From Clavelina lepadiformis (taxonomy: Eukaryota > Chordata > Ascidiacea > Aplousobranchia > Clavelinidae): 64,000 nt of DNA. The stretch is from assembly GCF_947623445.1 (NCBI RefSeq), contig NC_135245.1, positions 3,851,501 through 3,915,500 of the forward strand, in the 5' to 3' direction. The notes beneath the pieces are model-generated. The model had not been told where the DNA came from and searched no databases. It saw only the letters and a program-made list of their open reading frames with translations. Each line of letters starts with the position of its first letter. Position 1 is the first letter of the stretch. The position numbers and the translations under genes were made by a program. This document shows, one piece after another, positions 47,309 through 59,034 of the stretch.

Positions 47309-49309
47309 ATGGCTGAAGAAAACGGTCAACAGCAGCCTGGACAGCAAAATGGAATCCTTGCTAATCTTCACAGGGACGGTGATGCGGAAGTTGTTGCCAG
47401 AAACATGAGGACGATTTCGTGCGATATGAGGTCGTTAAAGGTATTTGATCTTCAGGGAGACCCACACAGTCTGTCTCAAAGATGGAGAAAGTGGACCAGA
47501 TCGTTTAATCTTTACGTCAATGGAATTGGAGTCACTGATGATGTGCAGAAAAGGTCATTATTGCTGCACACGGCAGGAGAAGAGGTACAGGAGCTATATT
47601 ATTCGCTTGTGAACGAGCAGAATGCCATAATCCAGACATTTGAGGAAACGGTGAACGTGCTTAATGAACAATTTATTCCCACAGCTAATGTTCCATTCGA
47701 AAGACATGTGTTTCATCAACTGGTACAGAACAGTAACGAAACAGTTGATCAGTATGTTTGTAGATTGAGGCAACGCGCTGCTACTTGTGAATTTCAAAAT
47801 GCCGATGAACGCATAAGGGACCAGGTGGTTGATAAATGCTACTCTAGGGAGTTGCAAAGAAAATTCCTTGAACAGCAAACGTTAACTTTGGTTGATGTGC
47901 TGAGGATAGCCAAAGCCCACGAAGCAGTGATTGCCCGGACTATAATTATGTCAAGTACTCCAGACTCGGTTCAGGTCAATGCAGTGACAGGATCGAGAAG
48001 AAACCAGATGAGATCTACAAACAAGGAAGGAAAAGAATGTTTTGCTTGTGGTCGAAAAGGTGATGCTCAATGCCCGGCTAAAGGTAAAACTTGCAACAAG
48101 TGTGGAAAAGTAGGACACTTCGGGATGAAATGTCGATCTAGGACAATTGATCAGCGATCACCTGAACATGGCAGAGCCAGAAAGCCAAGAAGAGCTGGAC
48201 CAAGGACACATGCCGTGGAAGAAGAAGAAGAAATCCATCGAACATTTAGTATAAAGTCAAATAGACAAAATGGATTTGTGACTTTATCTATTGGGGGAGT
48301 TAAAATGGATATGCTAGTTGACTCCGGATCATCATGCAATCTTTTAAGCAGTGATACACGGGAATGGTTGAAGAAGTCAAAGGTGAAGATAATTAAGAAG
48401 ACACCAGGATCTAAGAAGAAGCTATTTGGCTATGACAATGACAAGCCACTGCCAATAAGAGGGACATTTGAAGCTGTTGCCACATCGGATGCTTCAGGTA
48501 AGAAATGTGAGGCAGAATTTGTTGTAGTGAGTTGTGACGGAACTTCACTATTGGGAAAAAAATCAGCAGAAGAGTTAGGTCTGCTCCATGTTGGCCCATT
48601 TCCACAAGTTGTCAGCAATGTGGATGAAGATGTAGTGAGGCAACACAAAAAGTTGTTTACTGGAATTGGTTTACTAAAGGACTACAAACTCAATTTGCAC
48701 ATTGATGAATCAGTAAGACCAGTTGCGCAGCCAGTGAGAAGAGTACCTTTCCAACTGAGAGACAAGGTAGAGGAAAAGCTGGATGAGTTGCTCCAAGCTG
48801 ACATAATAGAAGCTGTGCCAGAAGGTCCGACTACCTGGATTTCACCTTTAGTGGTTATACCAAAGCCAGATGGTGATATAAGGATTTGTGTAGATATGCA
48901 TAGAGCAAATGAAGCCATTGTTCGAGAACGCCATCCAATTCCAACTGTGGAAGAGTTGTTGCTGGAACTCAACGGAAGTACTGTGTTCAGTAAATTAGAT
49001 TTAAAATGGGGGTTTCACCAGATAATGCTGGATGAAGATTCAAGACATGTTACCACATTTGTGACACATCAAGGTTTGTACCGATACAAAAGACTGATGT
49101 TTGGTTTGAACTCAGCGCCGGAGAAGTACCAGAAGATCATCAGAGACGTTCTGAAGAACTGTATCGGAGTAGCAAATATCGCAGATGGTGTAATTGTTCA
49201 CGGACAGAACAGAGAAGAGCATGACAGAAGACTCTCTGCTGTTCTTGACAAGCTGGAAGAAGCTGGTTTGACGCTCAAAAGAAGTGTGAATTCAGGCTAC
49301 CGAGGTTAA
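47309..49309 (+). pseudogene. gypsy gag-protease-reverse transcriptase reading frame
   Basis: Single 666-codon frame. Gag occupies about residues 1-290 and ends in two knuckle-like motifs; the second, CNKCGKVGHFGMKC, is a standard CCHC, whereas the first (CFACGRKGDAQC) lacks the histidine. The retropepsin motif is LVDSGSS at about residue 335. The reverse transcriptase runs from about residue 460, with RICVDMHRAN, KLDLKWGFHQI and FGLNSAPE. The box that normally carries two catalytic aspartates reads IADGVIVHG, so the second aspartate is glycine. The frame ends in a frameshift at about 49290, and the polymerase thumb continues in another frame. Confidence 0.88.
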
Positions 49310-49967
49310 CTTTCTTTGGGCATGATCTAAGCAAGAAAGGAGTCAGCCCTAGTGAAGAGAAAGTAGCTGCCATTCAAGATGCAGAATCGCCGAAGACTGC
49401 AACAGAAGCGAGATCATTCATGGGACTTGTACAATATTCTGCCAGATTCATTCCAGACTTAGCATCAATTGCTAGGCCGATCTATGACATGACAAAGAAA
49501 GACACAAAGTTTGTATGGGGCAGGAAACAACATGATGAATTTGAGAAGCTCAAGAAGCTGATGACTAAAACTGAAACTTTGGCATACTTCAGGAATAATT
49601 GCAAGACGAGAGTGATAGCAGATGCATCGCCAGTGGGTTTAGGATCAGTGTTAACCCAAGAGCAAGATGGTGAATGGAGAATCATATCGTATGCATCCAG
49701 GAAAGATGGTTGCTAAGACTTCAAGGATATGATTTCAACGTTGTGTACAGGCCAGGGAAGACAGACATTGCAGATGCTTTGTCAAGATTGAACTCGAGGA
49801 TATGCAGAGACAAAGGAGACTTGTATGATTTTGTGAGATCAGTGGTGATCAACAGTACACCGAATGCTTTGACACCTAAAGAAATAGAAGAAGAGTCTGC
49901 CAATGACATGGAACTTGCTGAAATAAGAAGAAACGTCAGACGTCTAACACAAGTTACTTGCATGTGA
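49280..49967 (+). pseudogene. gypsy RNase H region with internal deletion
   Basis: A second frame (to 49716) continues the reverse transcriptase connection and the RNase H start (IADASPVGLGSVL, SYASR). It stops where the sequence jumps directly to RWLLRLQGYDFNVVYRPGKT in a third frame. The middle of the RNase H domain, roughly 200 bases judged from family length, is absent. The following stretch up to about 49967 is the spacer before integrase. Confidence 0.85.
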
Positions 49968-51067
49968 AAGATGAATTGTGTATTTGTGGACAACTTTTAC
50001 TAAGAGGAACACGAATCGTATTACCGAGAGCGTTACGAAAACAAGTGTTAAATTTGGCTCATGAAGGACATCAGGGAATCGTGAAAACCAAGAACAGACT
50101 TCGCACAAAAGTTTGGTGGCCAAAGATTGATAAAGAAGCAGAAGAGCTGTGTAAGAAATGTCACGGATGCCAAGTGACAAGCAGTGTAAGCAAACCAGAA
50201 CCTATTGCTACAACCTTGCCTCCAAGTGGACCTTGGCAAGATTGTGCCGCTGATATACTAGGACCATTGCCTAGTGGAGAGAATATTCTAGTTGTTGTCG
50301 ACTACTACAGTAGGTATTATGAAATTGCTGTGATGAAAACAATTACAAGTTCAAAGATAATTGAAGCTATGATACCAATGTTTGCGAGATTTGGGTATCC
50401 ATTTTCATTGCGGACCGACAATGGACCACAATTTGTTTCAGAAGAATTTGAGAATTTTCTGATAGAGTATGGAATCAATCATGTGAAGACTACACCATTG
50501 TGGCCTCAAGCAAACGGAGAGGTTGAACGACAGAACCACACACTGATGAAATCAATCCGTATTGCACAACTGGAGAAAAAGGACTGGAAGTTAGAGATCA
50601 ACAAGTTTTTGACAGCTTACCGGTCAACGCCACAGGCTACAACAGGAGCCACACCTTACTACATGATGTTTGGACGAGAGATGAAGACAAAGTTACCAGA
50701 GCTACGACCAGATCCAGATCTTTTGGATGAGGAGATTCGTGATGCCGACTGGGAGAACAAAATCAAAGGGAAAATGTACACTGACCAAAGGAGAAAAGCA
50801 GTTAATTCTGATTTTAAAGTGGATGACGAAGTGCTAGTAAAAGGTCAGAAAAGCAACAAGATGTCAACAACATTCGACCCACACAAAGTGGTCAGTGATA
50901 ACAAAGGAGAAATAACAGTACAAAATCAGGAAGGAGTTGAAATAACACGCAATTCCTCTTTCCTGAAACACTATAATCGTGATAATAATGTGTCTGAAAA
51001 GGGTGATATACCTGTTAGTGAAAATGATGTAGCCTACTGGGTGAGAAATTACCCGAGGAAAAATTAA
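49958..51067 (+). CDS. gypsy integrase, long intact frame (369 codons)
   Basis: Catalyses insertion of the retroelement DNA. The zinc-binding HHCC motif is visible as HEGHQG...CKKCHGC (residues about 27-70). The catalytic triad residues are the aspartate of CAADILGPL, that of LRTDNGPQF and the glutamate of ANGEVERQN. A C-terminal basic SH3-like part follows. It is open throughout but in a different frame from the upstream gene pieces; the next in-frame ATG overlaps the previous stop by ten bases. The family normally expresses integrase as part of a polyprotein, so this frame is probably not translated from this copy. Confidence 0.88.
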   Translation: MHVKDELCICGQLLLRGTRIVLPRALRKQVLNLAHEGHQGIVKTKNRLRTKVWWPKIDKEAEELCKKCHGCQVTSSVSKPEPIATTLPPSGPWQDCAADILGPLPSGENILVVVDYYSRYYEIAVMKTITSSKIIEAMIPMFARFGYPFSLRTDNGPQFVSEEFENFLIEYGINHVKTTPLWPQANGEVERQNHTLMKSIRIAQLEKKDWKLEINKFLTAYRSTPQATTGATPYYMMFGREMKTKLPELRPDPDLLDEEIRDADWENKIKGKMYTDQRRKAVNSDFKVDDEVLVKGQKSNKMSTTFDPHKVVSDNKGEITVQNQEGVEITRNSSFLKHYNRDNNVSEKGDIPVSENDVAYWVRNYPRKN

Positions 51068-51714
51068 ATAACAGTCCGAGAGTTGTACGAAGTAGACCGA
51101 GTCGTACTATTAACAAACCGGTGAAATATCGTGATTATGTATGTTCTTGAACAGTGTATAATTGTATATAATGCTGTATCTGTGTAAGTGTTACTATGTA
51201 AAGTTTATAGCAATTGTGAAGATGATGTTCATAAACTAAAGTAGGTACTGCCAAATTGTGATAGATGCAATTGTGAACTAACTAGACTTTTACCTGAAAT
51301 TATGTAACGTACTAATATTACCTATGGGAAAGTTATTGTGCCTTTTGAACAAAATTGCAGTGTGTAGTTGTTGAACCTATTTGACTTTAATGTGTAATAA
51401 CCACTGTTTATAAACAAAGCTTGCCAAACTGAGTTTTCGCAGTAAGTAGTATTTTGTTTGAACTGTGTTTAGCAGTATTTATGTTGCATGCTTGTTGTGG
51501 TGCTGTAGATATATTTCTGTGAGATTTTCAGTATTCTTTTCAAGTGTAATCTTTCTGTGAGCTACAGTTGTATTTCTTCAAGCGTGTCTGCTAAAATGTC
51601 GATACAAAGTTTTTCAGTGTAATAATGGCAAAATACCTCTTCAGTGATATTGTTGCAGAAACATATTAGTGTCTTGTTTATATGGGGTTAGTTTTAATCT
51701 AAAGAAGGGGGAGA

Positions 51715-51847
51715 TGTAGTGTATTGAAGTGTTATCTTTATTGTATTGTCTTATGATGTCTATGTTTACATCCGGGTTAATTCAGTCTTATATAGAATCG
51801 TGTTTGTGACTAGCGTGCTTATGATAAATGCAATACAAAACACGACA
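51715..51847 (+). repeat. 3' LTR of the gypsy element
   Basis: 133 bases, TGTAGTGTATTG...ACACGACA, preceded by the polypurine tract and followed by the CTTCC duplication. Confidence 0.9.
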
Positions 51848-51852
51848 CTTCC

Positions 51853-52914
51853 AAAAACCTGAATCTAGTCTTTCCGTCTCTGCATAGCGCACATCGACCG
51901 CAAAGCACCGAGGCTAACACACATACCGGTAGTCCGTGTTTGGCGTGTGGCACATACTGCACGAAACGATTGACGATGCAAATGTTTGCGGTTTGCTGAT
52001 TTGGCGGCATAAGTATAAACTTTTAGGTATAGCAGGAACGATGAATACGATTGAACATGTTTCAGTTGAACACATGAGTGGAACTCACATAGTACTGTGT
52101 ATCCCCACTTCCACAAATTTATTCGGTAAGAAAATGGAAAATAATCTTTTAGCAGGAGCAGCATACGCTGATGAACCTTGTCCTAATTCCGCGATACCAT
52201 TTATAGAACAATACAAAACACAAAGCCCATTCTGACTATGCGGAGTGGCGGAAACTATACAGATTAACCAAACGATTTCCGTTTCGTATTCAAATGTAAT
52301 ATTCTAAGAAGCGTATATGATTCATCTATTCTTTATTGTCTTCAGTTAGTTACGAAATCGGCTTTACATTTATCTAGTACAACCACATAGCCTTTTAGAT
52401 AACTGCATCGCATTTGATTTAGCATAATCAGATGAATGAAAATTGCAAAGCGCGTTTATGTCAGTTGAATCGACGGTAATACAGAAGAAATAGTTAAATC
52501 GCATGTACTTCACAAACTTAAAATAGCCTAGTTTCTGCAAGAGAGTATGCTGTATTGCTTTAAACAGTTTTAAATATATTTACACCTCAAATTTAGCCTA
52601 TACACGTTACGATTAAATTAGTCCATAGAAGAAGAAAAATTAATTAGCGTATTTTGCTTTAGTTTAAGAACTTGTCTTGGCAAAACCTATTAGGAGGACC
52701 GTTCTACACGTTATAAACTTAATAGACAAAAAAGTTAACTATAAGTTAAAAACAAATGGCAATGCAGACTTTGCTATATAACTGCTAAAACATAGTGGGT
52801 GAAATCGAGTTGAGTTAAATACGGTAAAAATAACGTTCACTTTTTATGTCATCTTGTCAGGCGTTTTGAGGCTTAACAAAGTAGATTTGCACGTAGAAGG
52901 TTTGAAAAAAATAT
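51853..52914. other. Intergenic, nothing recognised
   Basis: AT-rich; overlapping opposite-strand open frames at 51865-52235 have no motif. Confidence 0.4.
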
Positions 52915-52922
52915 GTATAAGA

Positions 52923-53259
52923 CAGGGGCGGGCAACTTTTTCGGTCGGCGGGCCTGATATGAGAAAATGAAGTACTTGGCGGCTTTGACGGGCCGGATTC
53001 CTGAATCGATACATTAATCGTGTAGCCTATTTATTCAACTATGCAAAGAATAAATCGTATTTAATGTACACTTTAAGTTTTAAGCATAGAGACCGAAACA
53101 GTATTTAATGAATTTATTAACGAATAATGTACTTCAATAGCTGCTGAAGTCAATGGGATTATGCGGCATTATCATGTAAGACCGGAAACTGTTTGCGGGC
53201 CGCTCAAAATCTCGTAACGGGCCGGACCCGGCCCGCGGGCCGTATGTTGCCCGCCCCTG
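52923..53259. mobile_element. Non-autonomous hAT-like element, 337 bp
   Basis: Terminal inverted repeats CAGGGGCGGGCAAC...GTTGCCCGCCCCTG, with 8-bp flanks GTATAAGA and GCATAAGA (7 of 8 identical). GC-rich ends contain GGGCCGG/CCGGCCCG subterminal words. No coding capacity. It ends about 70 bases upstream of the glycosyltransferase start codon. Confidence 0.88.
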
Positions 53260-53330
53260 GCATAAGATAATGATGAAAAATTTATAGGCTAATTGCATAG
53301 CCTATTGCTGAATATACGCCTTTTAATTCC

Positions 53331-55519
53331 ATGGGTAGGGCAATGCAACGGAAAGGGTTAAGTCAGAAATGGTGGATTCGAAAATATCTGTTCTTGCCAA
53401 TTCCTCTTTGTTTTCTTCTTTATCTAATTTCCTATTCTGTTCAAACTGCATGGCTTCTTTCTTCAGTAAATCAACGACCGGAAAGTTTCAACGCATCAGA
53501 ACTGCAAGACTTTACTTCAGCTTTGTTTTCCGGCCTTGATAACGGTTATCAAAGAGCAAGCAGTTACCGGAACTACACTGTTTGTGATCATTTACCTTAC
53601 AGTGAAATTAAATGCGGCAAGTTGGCGGCAAGGCGAGATTTCGATGAAAACGGAATAAAATACAGAGTGCCAAACATAATTCATTTAATTTGGTTTGGTC
53701 AACCTTCTTTCAGGTATTACAATTACCTGGCTATCCGCTCAATAGCGAGCATTCAACAACCTGAAAAGATCATCATTCATTTCAGTTCAGCAAAACCGAG
53801 TGGTGAGTTCACTTTTTAAAATCATGATACTTTGTAATCATTTTGACCATCCCTGGATATTTTCTAAACTTAGGGCAGCTATGGGAAAAGACTGAACAAG
53901 AGATACCGTGTTTGGAGTTCGAAAAAGTGACTCCTCCATCAGTTGTATTGGGCACAAAGGTTGGAAATCAACGTGTTATTGGCTATTTTGCGAAGTATTG
54001 CTATAACTTATTATCAACGCCTACAAACTTAATTGAACAAAAATAATGATTAATCAAAGATGTAAAAGCTATCTAAAATTTATACCGTATATACGAAGTG
54101 TTGTAATGACTCGAGTCACGTTTTTTGATGACTCGACTTGACTCGAGTCACGTTGTGACGACTAAAAAGAACATTTTATGTAACAAAAACAAAAGCATTT
54201 TCAAAAAAATTACAACTGTTTGTAAAAAGTGTCAATTAACCAGACTAATTTGTAGACAGTTATGATCTTATAATAACCAATTTAACGCAATGCATAATGT
54301 GACGTCAAAACAATTTTTACGTTGAAAGATATTGACTCGAGTCACAACTTAAATTGACTCGAGTCACAACTCGAAATGACTGGAGTCAGAATAAAATGAC
54401 TTGGTTACAACTCTGGTATATAGCTAATCTAACTAAATTTTAATGCAAGCATTTTAGCCTGTAAGGATGGAAGAGGCATTATAGGCTAGCGCTATTCTAG
54501 ACGTACAGTTATTAACCCCTTCTGAAAGGATCTATTTTTAGTAAAATCTTTCGTTACAATACGTTTTACTCATTTTACTTACAGGTAACTCATCTTATAG
54601 CCCAAACCGACGCAGCCCGAATAGAGATTTTACTTAAGTACGGCGGAATTTACATTGACGGTGACGTCATAACTTTGCAAAACCTGGATCATCTGCGAAA
54701 ATTCCCCATTACTATGGGAAGGTGGGTGACCATTCAACATTGCTATTTTGGCTTTAAGTTAGGCTAACTTTAAAAATCTATTGGAAAAGGATTTTTTCTT
54801 TTTTTATACAGGTCAATTAAAGAAGCTATCAGTATGGGTGTTGTATTATCAGAACCAAACGCAATGTTTCTGAAAAAGTTTTACCAGCAATACCCGCGGC
54901 ATTACGTCAACTCTCATCCGTTTGCATTTACAACCCGATATCTAATGACATTTTACAGAGAAAACATGAAAAAGGTTATTCAGAGTTGATTGTTAGTGAA
55001 ATATTGAACTTAAAAAAGAAGTAAGTTATAGCCTAAATGAATAATTGAACAGCTTTAGCACGTGAAGCTGACATTTTACCAAGTCTAAAATAATTTCAGA
55101 AGCGCTTTTTTTTTCAGTCAACATATCCCTGGCTATGAATAGCGTATAGGCCTACTCAATGTTTTTTCCAACTGACGCAGAACTGGCTTCATGTCGAAGA
55201 AACTTCGATACAAAGACCGAATCCTTATCAGGAGCAAGATGGTGGCGGGTCGGCAACAACTTTAGCTCATTTCGATTTGAGCGGAAATTACTTTCTCCAC
55301 ATTCACCCGTCACAGGCATTTCAAACGAAAACTGTGAAATTGAAATTTTTCACACAAACAGATGACGAGATGCGAATTTTGGACAACGTTTATGGCGAAG
55401 CTGCTCGAATTGCCTTATTCAACATGTCCAATTTAATCTTTAAGACAGATGAAGTGCCGCACAATCGAGTGCCGACAGAAAATATTTTACGTATTGAGCC
55501 AATCAAACCACTAACATGA
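53331..55519 (+). CDS. GT32-type glycosyltransferase with DXD motif (type II membrane protein)
   Basis: Golgi sugar transferase of the DXD-containing GT32 group, which includes alpha-1,4-galactosyl- and alpha-1,4-GlcNAc-transferases; donor and acceptor cannot be told. Exons 53331-53802, 53874-53959, 54585-54721 and 54812-54974 have consistent phases. The last exon (about 55150-55519) belongs by content. A basic N-terminus is followed by one signal anchor (about residues 19-45). The catalytic domain begins with IIHLIWFG; exon 3 has TDAARIEILLKYGGIYIDGD, where DGD is the metal/nucleotide-sugar DXD. The last exon has HVEETSIQRPNPYQEQ and ends KPLT at a stop; AATAAA lies at 55581. Oddity: exon 4 ends in phase 0 and reads to a stop at 54989, while the last exon's best acceptor (TATAG, exon from 55150) would need phase 2. 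An exon is unresolved or the gene is broken. Confidence 0.8.
54095..54416. mobile_element. ACTCGAGTCA-rich short element, probable MITE
   Basis: Located in a glycosyltransferase intron. Ends resemble inverted repeats, AGTGTTGTAA...TTACAACTCT. The interior carries repeated TGACTCGAGTCAC palindromes near both ends. Related vocabulary appears at 20400, 22660 and 46690. Exact borders and target duplication are uncertain. Confidence 0.5.
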
Positions 55520-58500
55520 ATTATATTGTTCGTATACGTTCAGAAAGATATTAATGTTAGACGAAGACAACAACACTAAAAATAAATTTGCCAAATATTA
55601 AAACCTTGTGACGATAAGAAGATATTATACTGTGTTGTTTACGGAAACCGTTTTCATGAAACGTGACATAACAATTGTGCATGCCTATATTACGTGAGTC
55701 ATTCAATCAATTCGTGTGTTAAGTTAATAGCTTCTACAGCAGCCTTGTGCTGTAGCTGCTGTGTCATTGTTTTATTTAAATGAAATCGTTCAAAGAAGCT
55801 TCAATATAATCAGAATATACAGTTGTCATGGTGAACAATTATTTCTAAGATTAAGAAAAGCAAATAACGACCTTGAGGCTCATTAACCATCGAGGACAAT
55901 AAACATTTCAACTTACAAGCATTGTAGTGAAATGGTCAACCTTACAGGTTAAGGTCGAATAAACAACCATTTCATTACAACCTATTAGGATACTATAACT
56001 AAGACCGTATAACTAAGACTAAGCTTATAAAATGGCAAAACATTTTCAAAGGTAATATGCCTATGCTGAAACCTGCTAAAAACAACAAGTGGTCCTGGTG
56101 AGTAGTCCCAAATTCGAACATTATAAAAAAATTAAAATAATCATGTGTATCCATTGGAACTTGCAGAAAGTTAAACTCAGTAGGCCTATCTTCGCCTAGT
56201 TTAAGTCGTGCAAAGGGAATTTCCTTAGTCCACATCTTAGCGGATAAAAATTTTTATACCAAAACAAGTTAAGTAACAGCATTTTCGTATGGTTTTTCAC
56301 TTCTTCTTCAGTTTCGTAACTGTACTTCATTTTGTTAGTGCAGTATTTTATTCAGTGATTTAGGCTACGCCACTAAGTCCAATTATAGGCTACATAACGT
56401 CACTATTTTTTTTGTTGTTTCCTAGCAGACTTCAGCATAGGCTAGTAACTTTGAAAATGTTTTGCCCTCTTTGTAGCTACTTCTAAATTCTGACAAGGCT
56501 AGCAAGTTTATAAAAAGAAGTAAACCTCTTGCTCAGGCATTGTGCAATTGCTTTTAATATTTGTTTGGGGATTAGCACCGTTCTATCAACATCTGTTACT
56601 TTTAAATTTAACCAACATCAGAAGCTGTTAGGTACCTGGGCTGAAAGGAAAGTGTGTTAGCTACTTCAAAATTTCGTCTTCTAGCTTGCTGAGATCTAGC
56701 CTTATAGGGCCTAAGTAGTAAATTGGCTAGAGGTGGATCCATTGCCTTCTTGCAAAAGATCAAAATTAAACCTAGGCTAAAGTAATAATGTTTTTGCTAA
56801 CAATCAACAAATGTTAATTTCTACGGACCAAGGTAGTGTAATCTGTAAAGCAGCTAGCGTAAAGTTTTCTAGTCTAGTTTTAAACCAGTATTTAATTAAT
56901 TTGATATTCTGAGTACGACCTCATTTCTACTACGTGATCTAGCTAAAACTACTTTGATGTTTATGGTTAATGACGTCAAACCGACGTCATCATACTGCTT
57001 GGTCAACATAGTTCTGGCTTGTTGTGCGTAAGTGCAGTGCTGGTGCTCATAAGATTAACGACACGATAAGTTCCATCTTGTTTCGCGTACGTTTATTGGG
57101 TCTCCTTTACTTTAACACCCGCATTTCAGGATCAAGTGTTAAAGAATTATTACGTCAGAAGTGTTTCTGTATTACCTCATAAGGTTTATATCAAAGTGCA
57201 AGAAACCGTGCTTTTATGGTTTTTGTTAAAGTAAATACTGTACGTTTAAACTTTTTCCAATAAATTGAATCTTGTTAAAAATACTTAAGAAATTCAGTAC
57301 GGTACGCTTTGCTATAACTTGCGCACTAAGGAAGTATTAATAAAGGCTGTCAGTAGCCTATAGCGTATAGTTTAGGCTTATTTCACCGGAAAAATTCGTA
57401 CGTTTGAAGCTAGGCTATTTTTCATAGTTTTTGGTTAACCTAACTTAAATGTTTAGCCATAAGTACCGTTCATGGTAACCTAAGCCTAACCCAAGTTTAA
57501 GTTTAGTTTCTAATTCTGTTCTAAATTTAGTTAAATCTTCAAATAGCTACCTGAAACTGAAACCAAGCATACCGATTCTCCTAACCTAACATACAGTACT
57601 GTTTCTGCACATTAACCACCCATCGGTGTCTTTAACAACAGACTGCGGGACTTATACTTATGGTGTAATAATATTTTCCTTATGTTTGTAGCAAAATAGG
57701 CTAGGCTTTGATCCATAGGCGGCCTGCAGAGGCCTTTGTGGACGGCCTGGACCGTGTTAACCCAGTATATCGGTATTGGCCAGTTTAGGCAAACCATATT
57801 TTTGTGATTGAAAACAGGGACGCTTCAGAACAACGAGTCTTATGTGGTTGGGTTCATATTAATTGGTTCAAATGTGGTTCATATTTTACTAGGAACTATG
57901 GAGTATGGAACTATTTTAGATTCCTATCATCAGGAACAACTAAAGTATTAAGACACCAAGAAAAACTAAAATAATGCTTTTTCCTAGGAAACAAAGCAAT
58001 GTTCAAGCATTTCTAACTTTACGTAGTCGCCCAGTCATTCTTTTTTGTAGGCAATACTTTTTTCAAGAAGTCTTTATTCGACTTTATTTTCTCATAATAA
58101 TCATGAGCAGGAACATTCAGTATTAATTTTGCAGGTGATAATGGCTTTCACATTTAAATGGTTTTTACATAAGGAAATGCAAACAAGTACCGGTACGAAA
58201 TAAGTTCTTTCAATAACTTAATTGCGAAAAGAACACCTCCTCCTGTTAGCCTACTATTACTGAACTGGCGAATGCGCTAACAATCAACCCACTACTGGCC
58301 CAATTACCCGCTAGAATGACGTAACAATTACTTTCACATTTAACACAACAAAACAAGAACATTCATTGGTCATTACTCTTCAGCAAGCTGGCTAAACAGA
58401 CCAATCACAGCATGCTAATATTCGTGTAGTGTAAGGCAAAGTTGGCCAACGTGGGTCGATATTTTCCATTGTTAAGTATAGCCAATCGAAAAAATATTGT

Positions 58501-59034
58501 CGCCCAGGCAGTAACTCGGTAAGGGTCCATTGAGTGCACAGAAGTTCTGTCCAAGTTATTAAGTGTGTTGAGTGCACATATGCTACACTATATAGTCTGG
58601 CCCCTGGGATTATATTTTATTTACGCAAACTATTGCAAGCATCAACTTGCTTCATCTGTTTACTGTGACCTTTTGAAAGGACAATCTATTAAGTTAGTAA
58701 AGTGAACACATATTTAGAGCATAGAATTTGAGAACAAATTGGTTATTTTTATACATTATAACAGGATCTGCAAAGTTACCAATCTGTTCTGCTGGTTCAC
58801 ACTTTATGATTTGTCAATAACACTAGCCTATGCGTCTTTGATCTTTGTTAGGTAGGCAGTAGCCAGTAGAGTATTTGATTATCTTGAAAATAGTTTTTTT
58901 CTCAAATATCATGACATTACTATCAACATTTCGTGCAGCTTTGTTTAGAATTTGTGATTTCTGTCTGTTCTAAATGATGTTGTAGCAAAGTTGTTTGTTA
59001 TATAGTTACAATTGATTAAAAATATTTAGTAACA
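55520..59034. other. Intergenic between glycosyltransferase and TMEM184
   Basis: No gene recognised over 3.5 kb. Contains a TGACGTCA-like pair (AATGACGTCAAACCGACGTCAT) near 56975 and a CCTAACC-rich block at about 57430-57670 related to 2930-3130. The TMEM184 promoter and 5' untranslated region should lie near the right end. Confidence 0.4.

Larger units (their letters stand above)
47029..51847 (+). mobile_element. Full-length Ty3/gypsy LTR retrotransposon, 4819 bp
   Basis: Bounded by LTRs 47029-47190 and 51715-51847, each starting TGTAGT and ending ACACGACA, with CTTCC duplicated on both sides. Primer-binding region TGGCGACGAGGATAAAG lies two bases inside the 5' LTR. The polypurine tract AAAGAAGGGGGAGA (51701-51714) abuts the 3' LTR. 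The internal region encodes gag, protease, reverse transcriptase, a broken RNase H and integrase, in that order typical of Ty3/gypsy. LTRs differ mainly by small indels within short repeats (6, 12 and 11 bases) and few substitutions, implying recent insertion, yet the coding region is broken. Confidence 0.95.
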
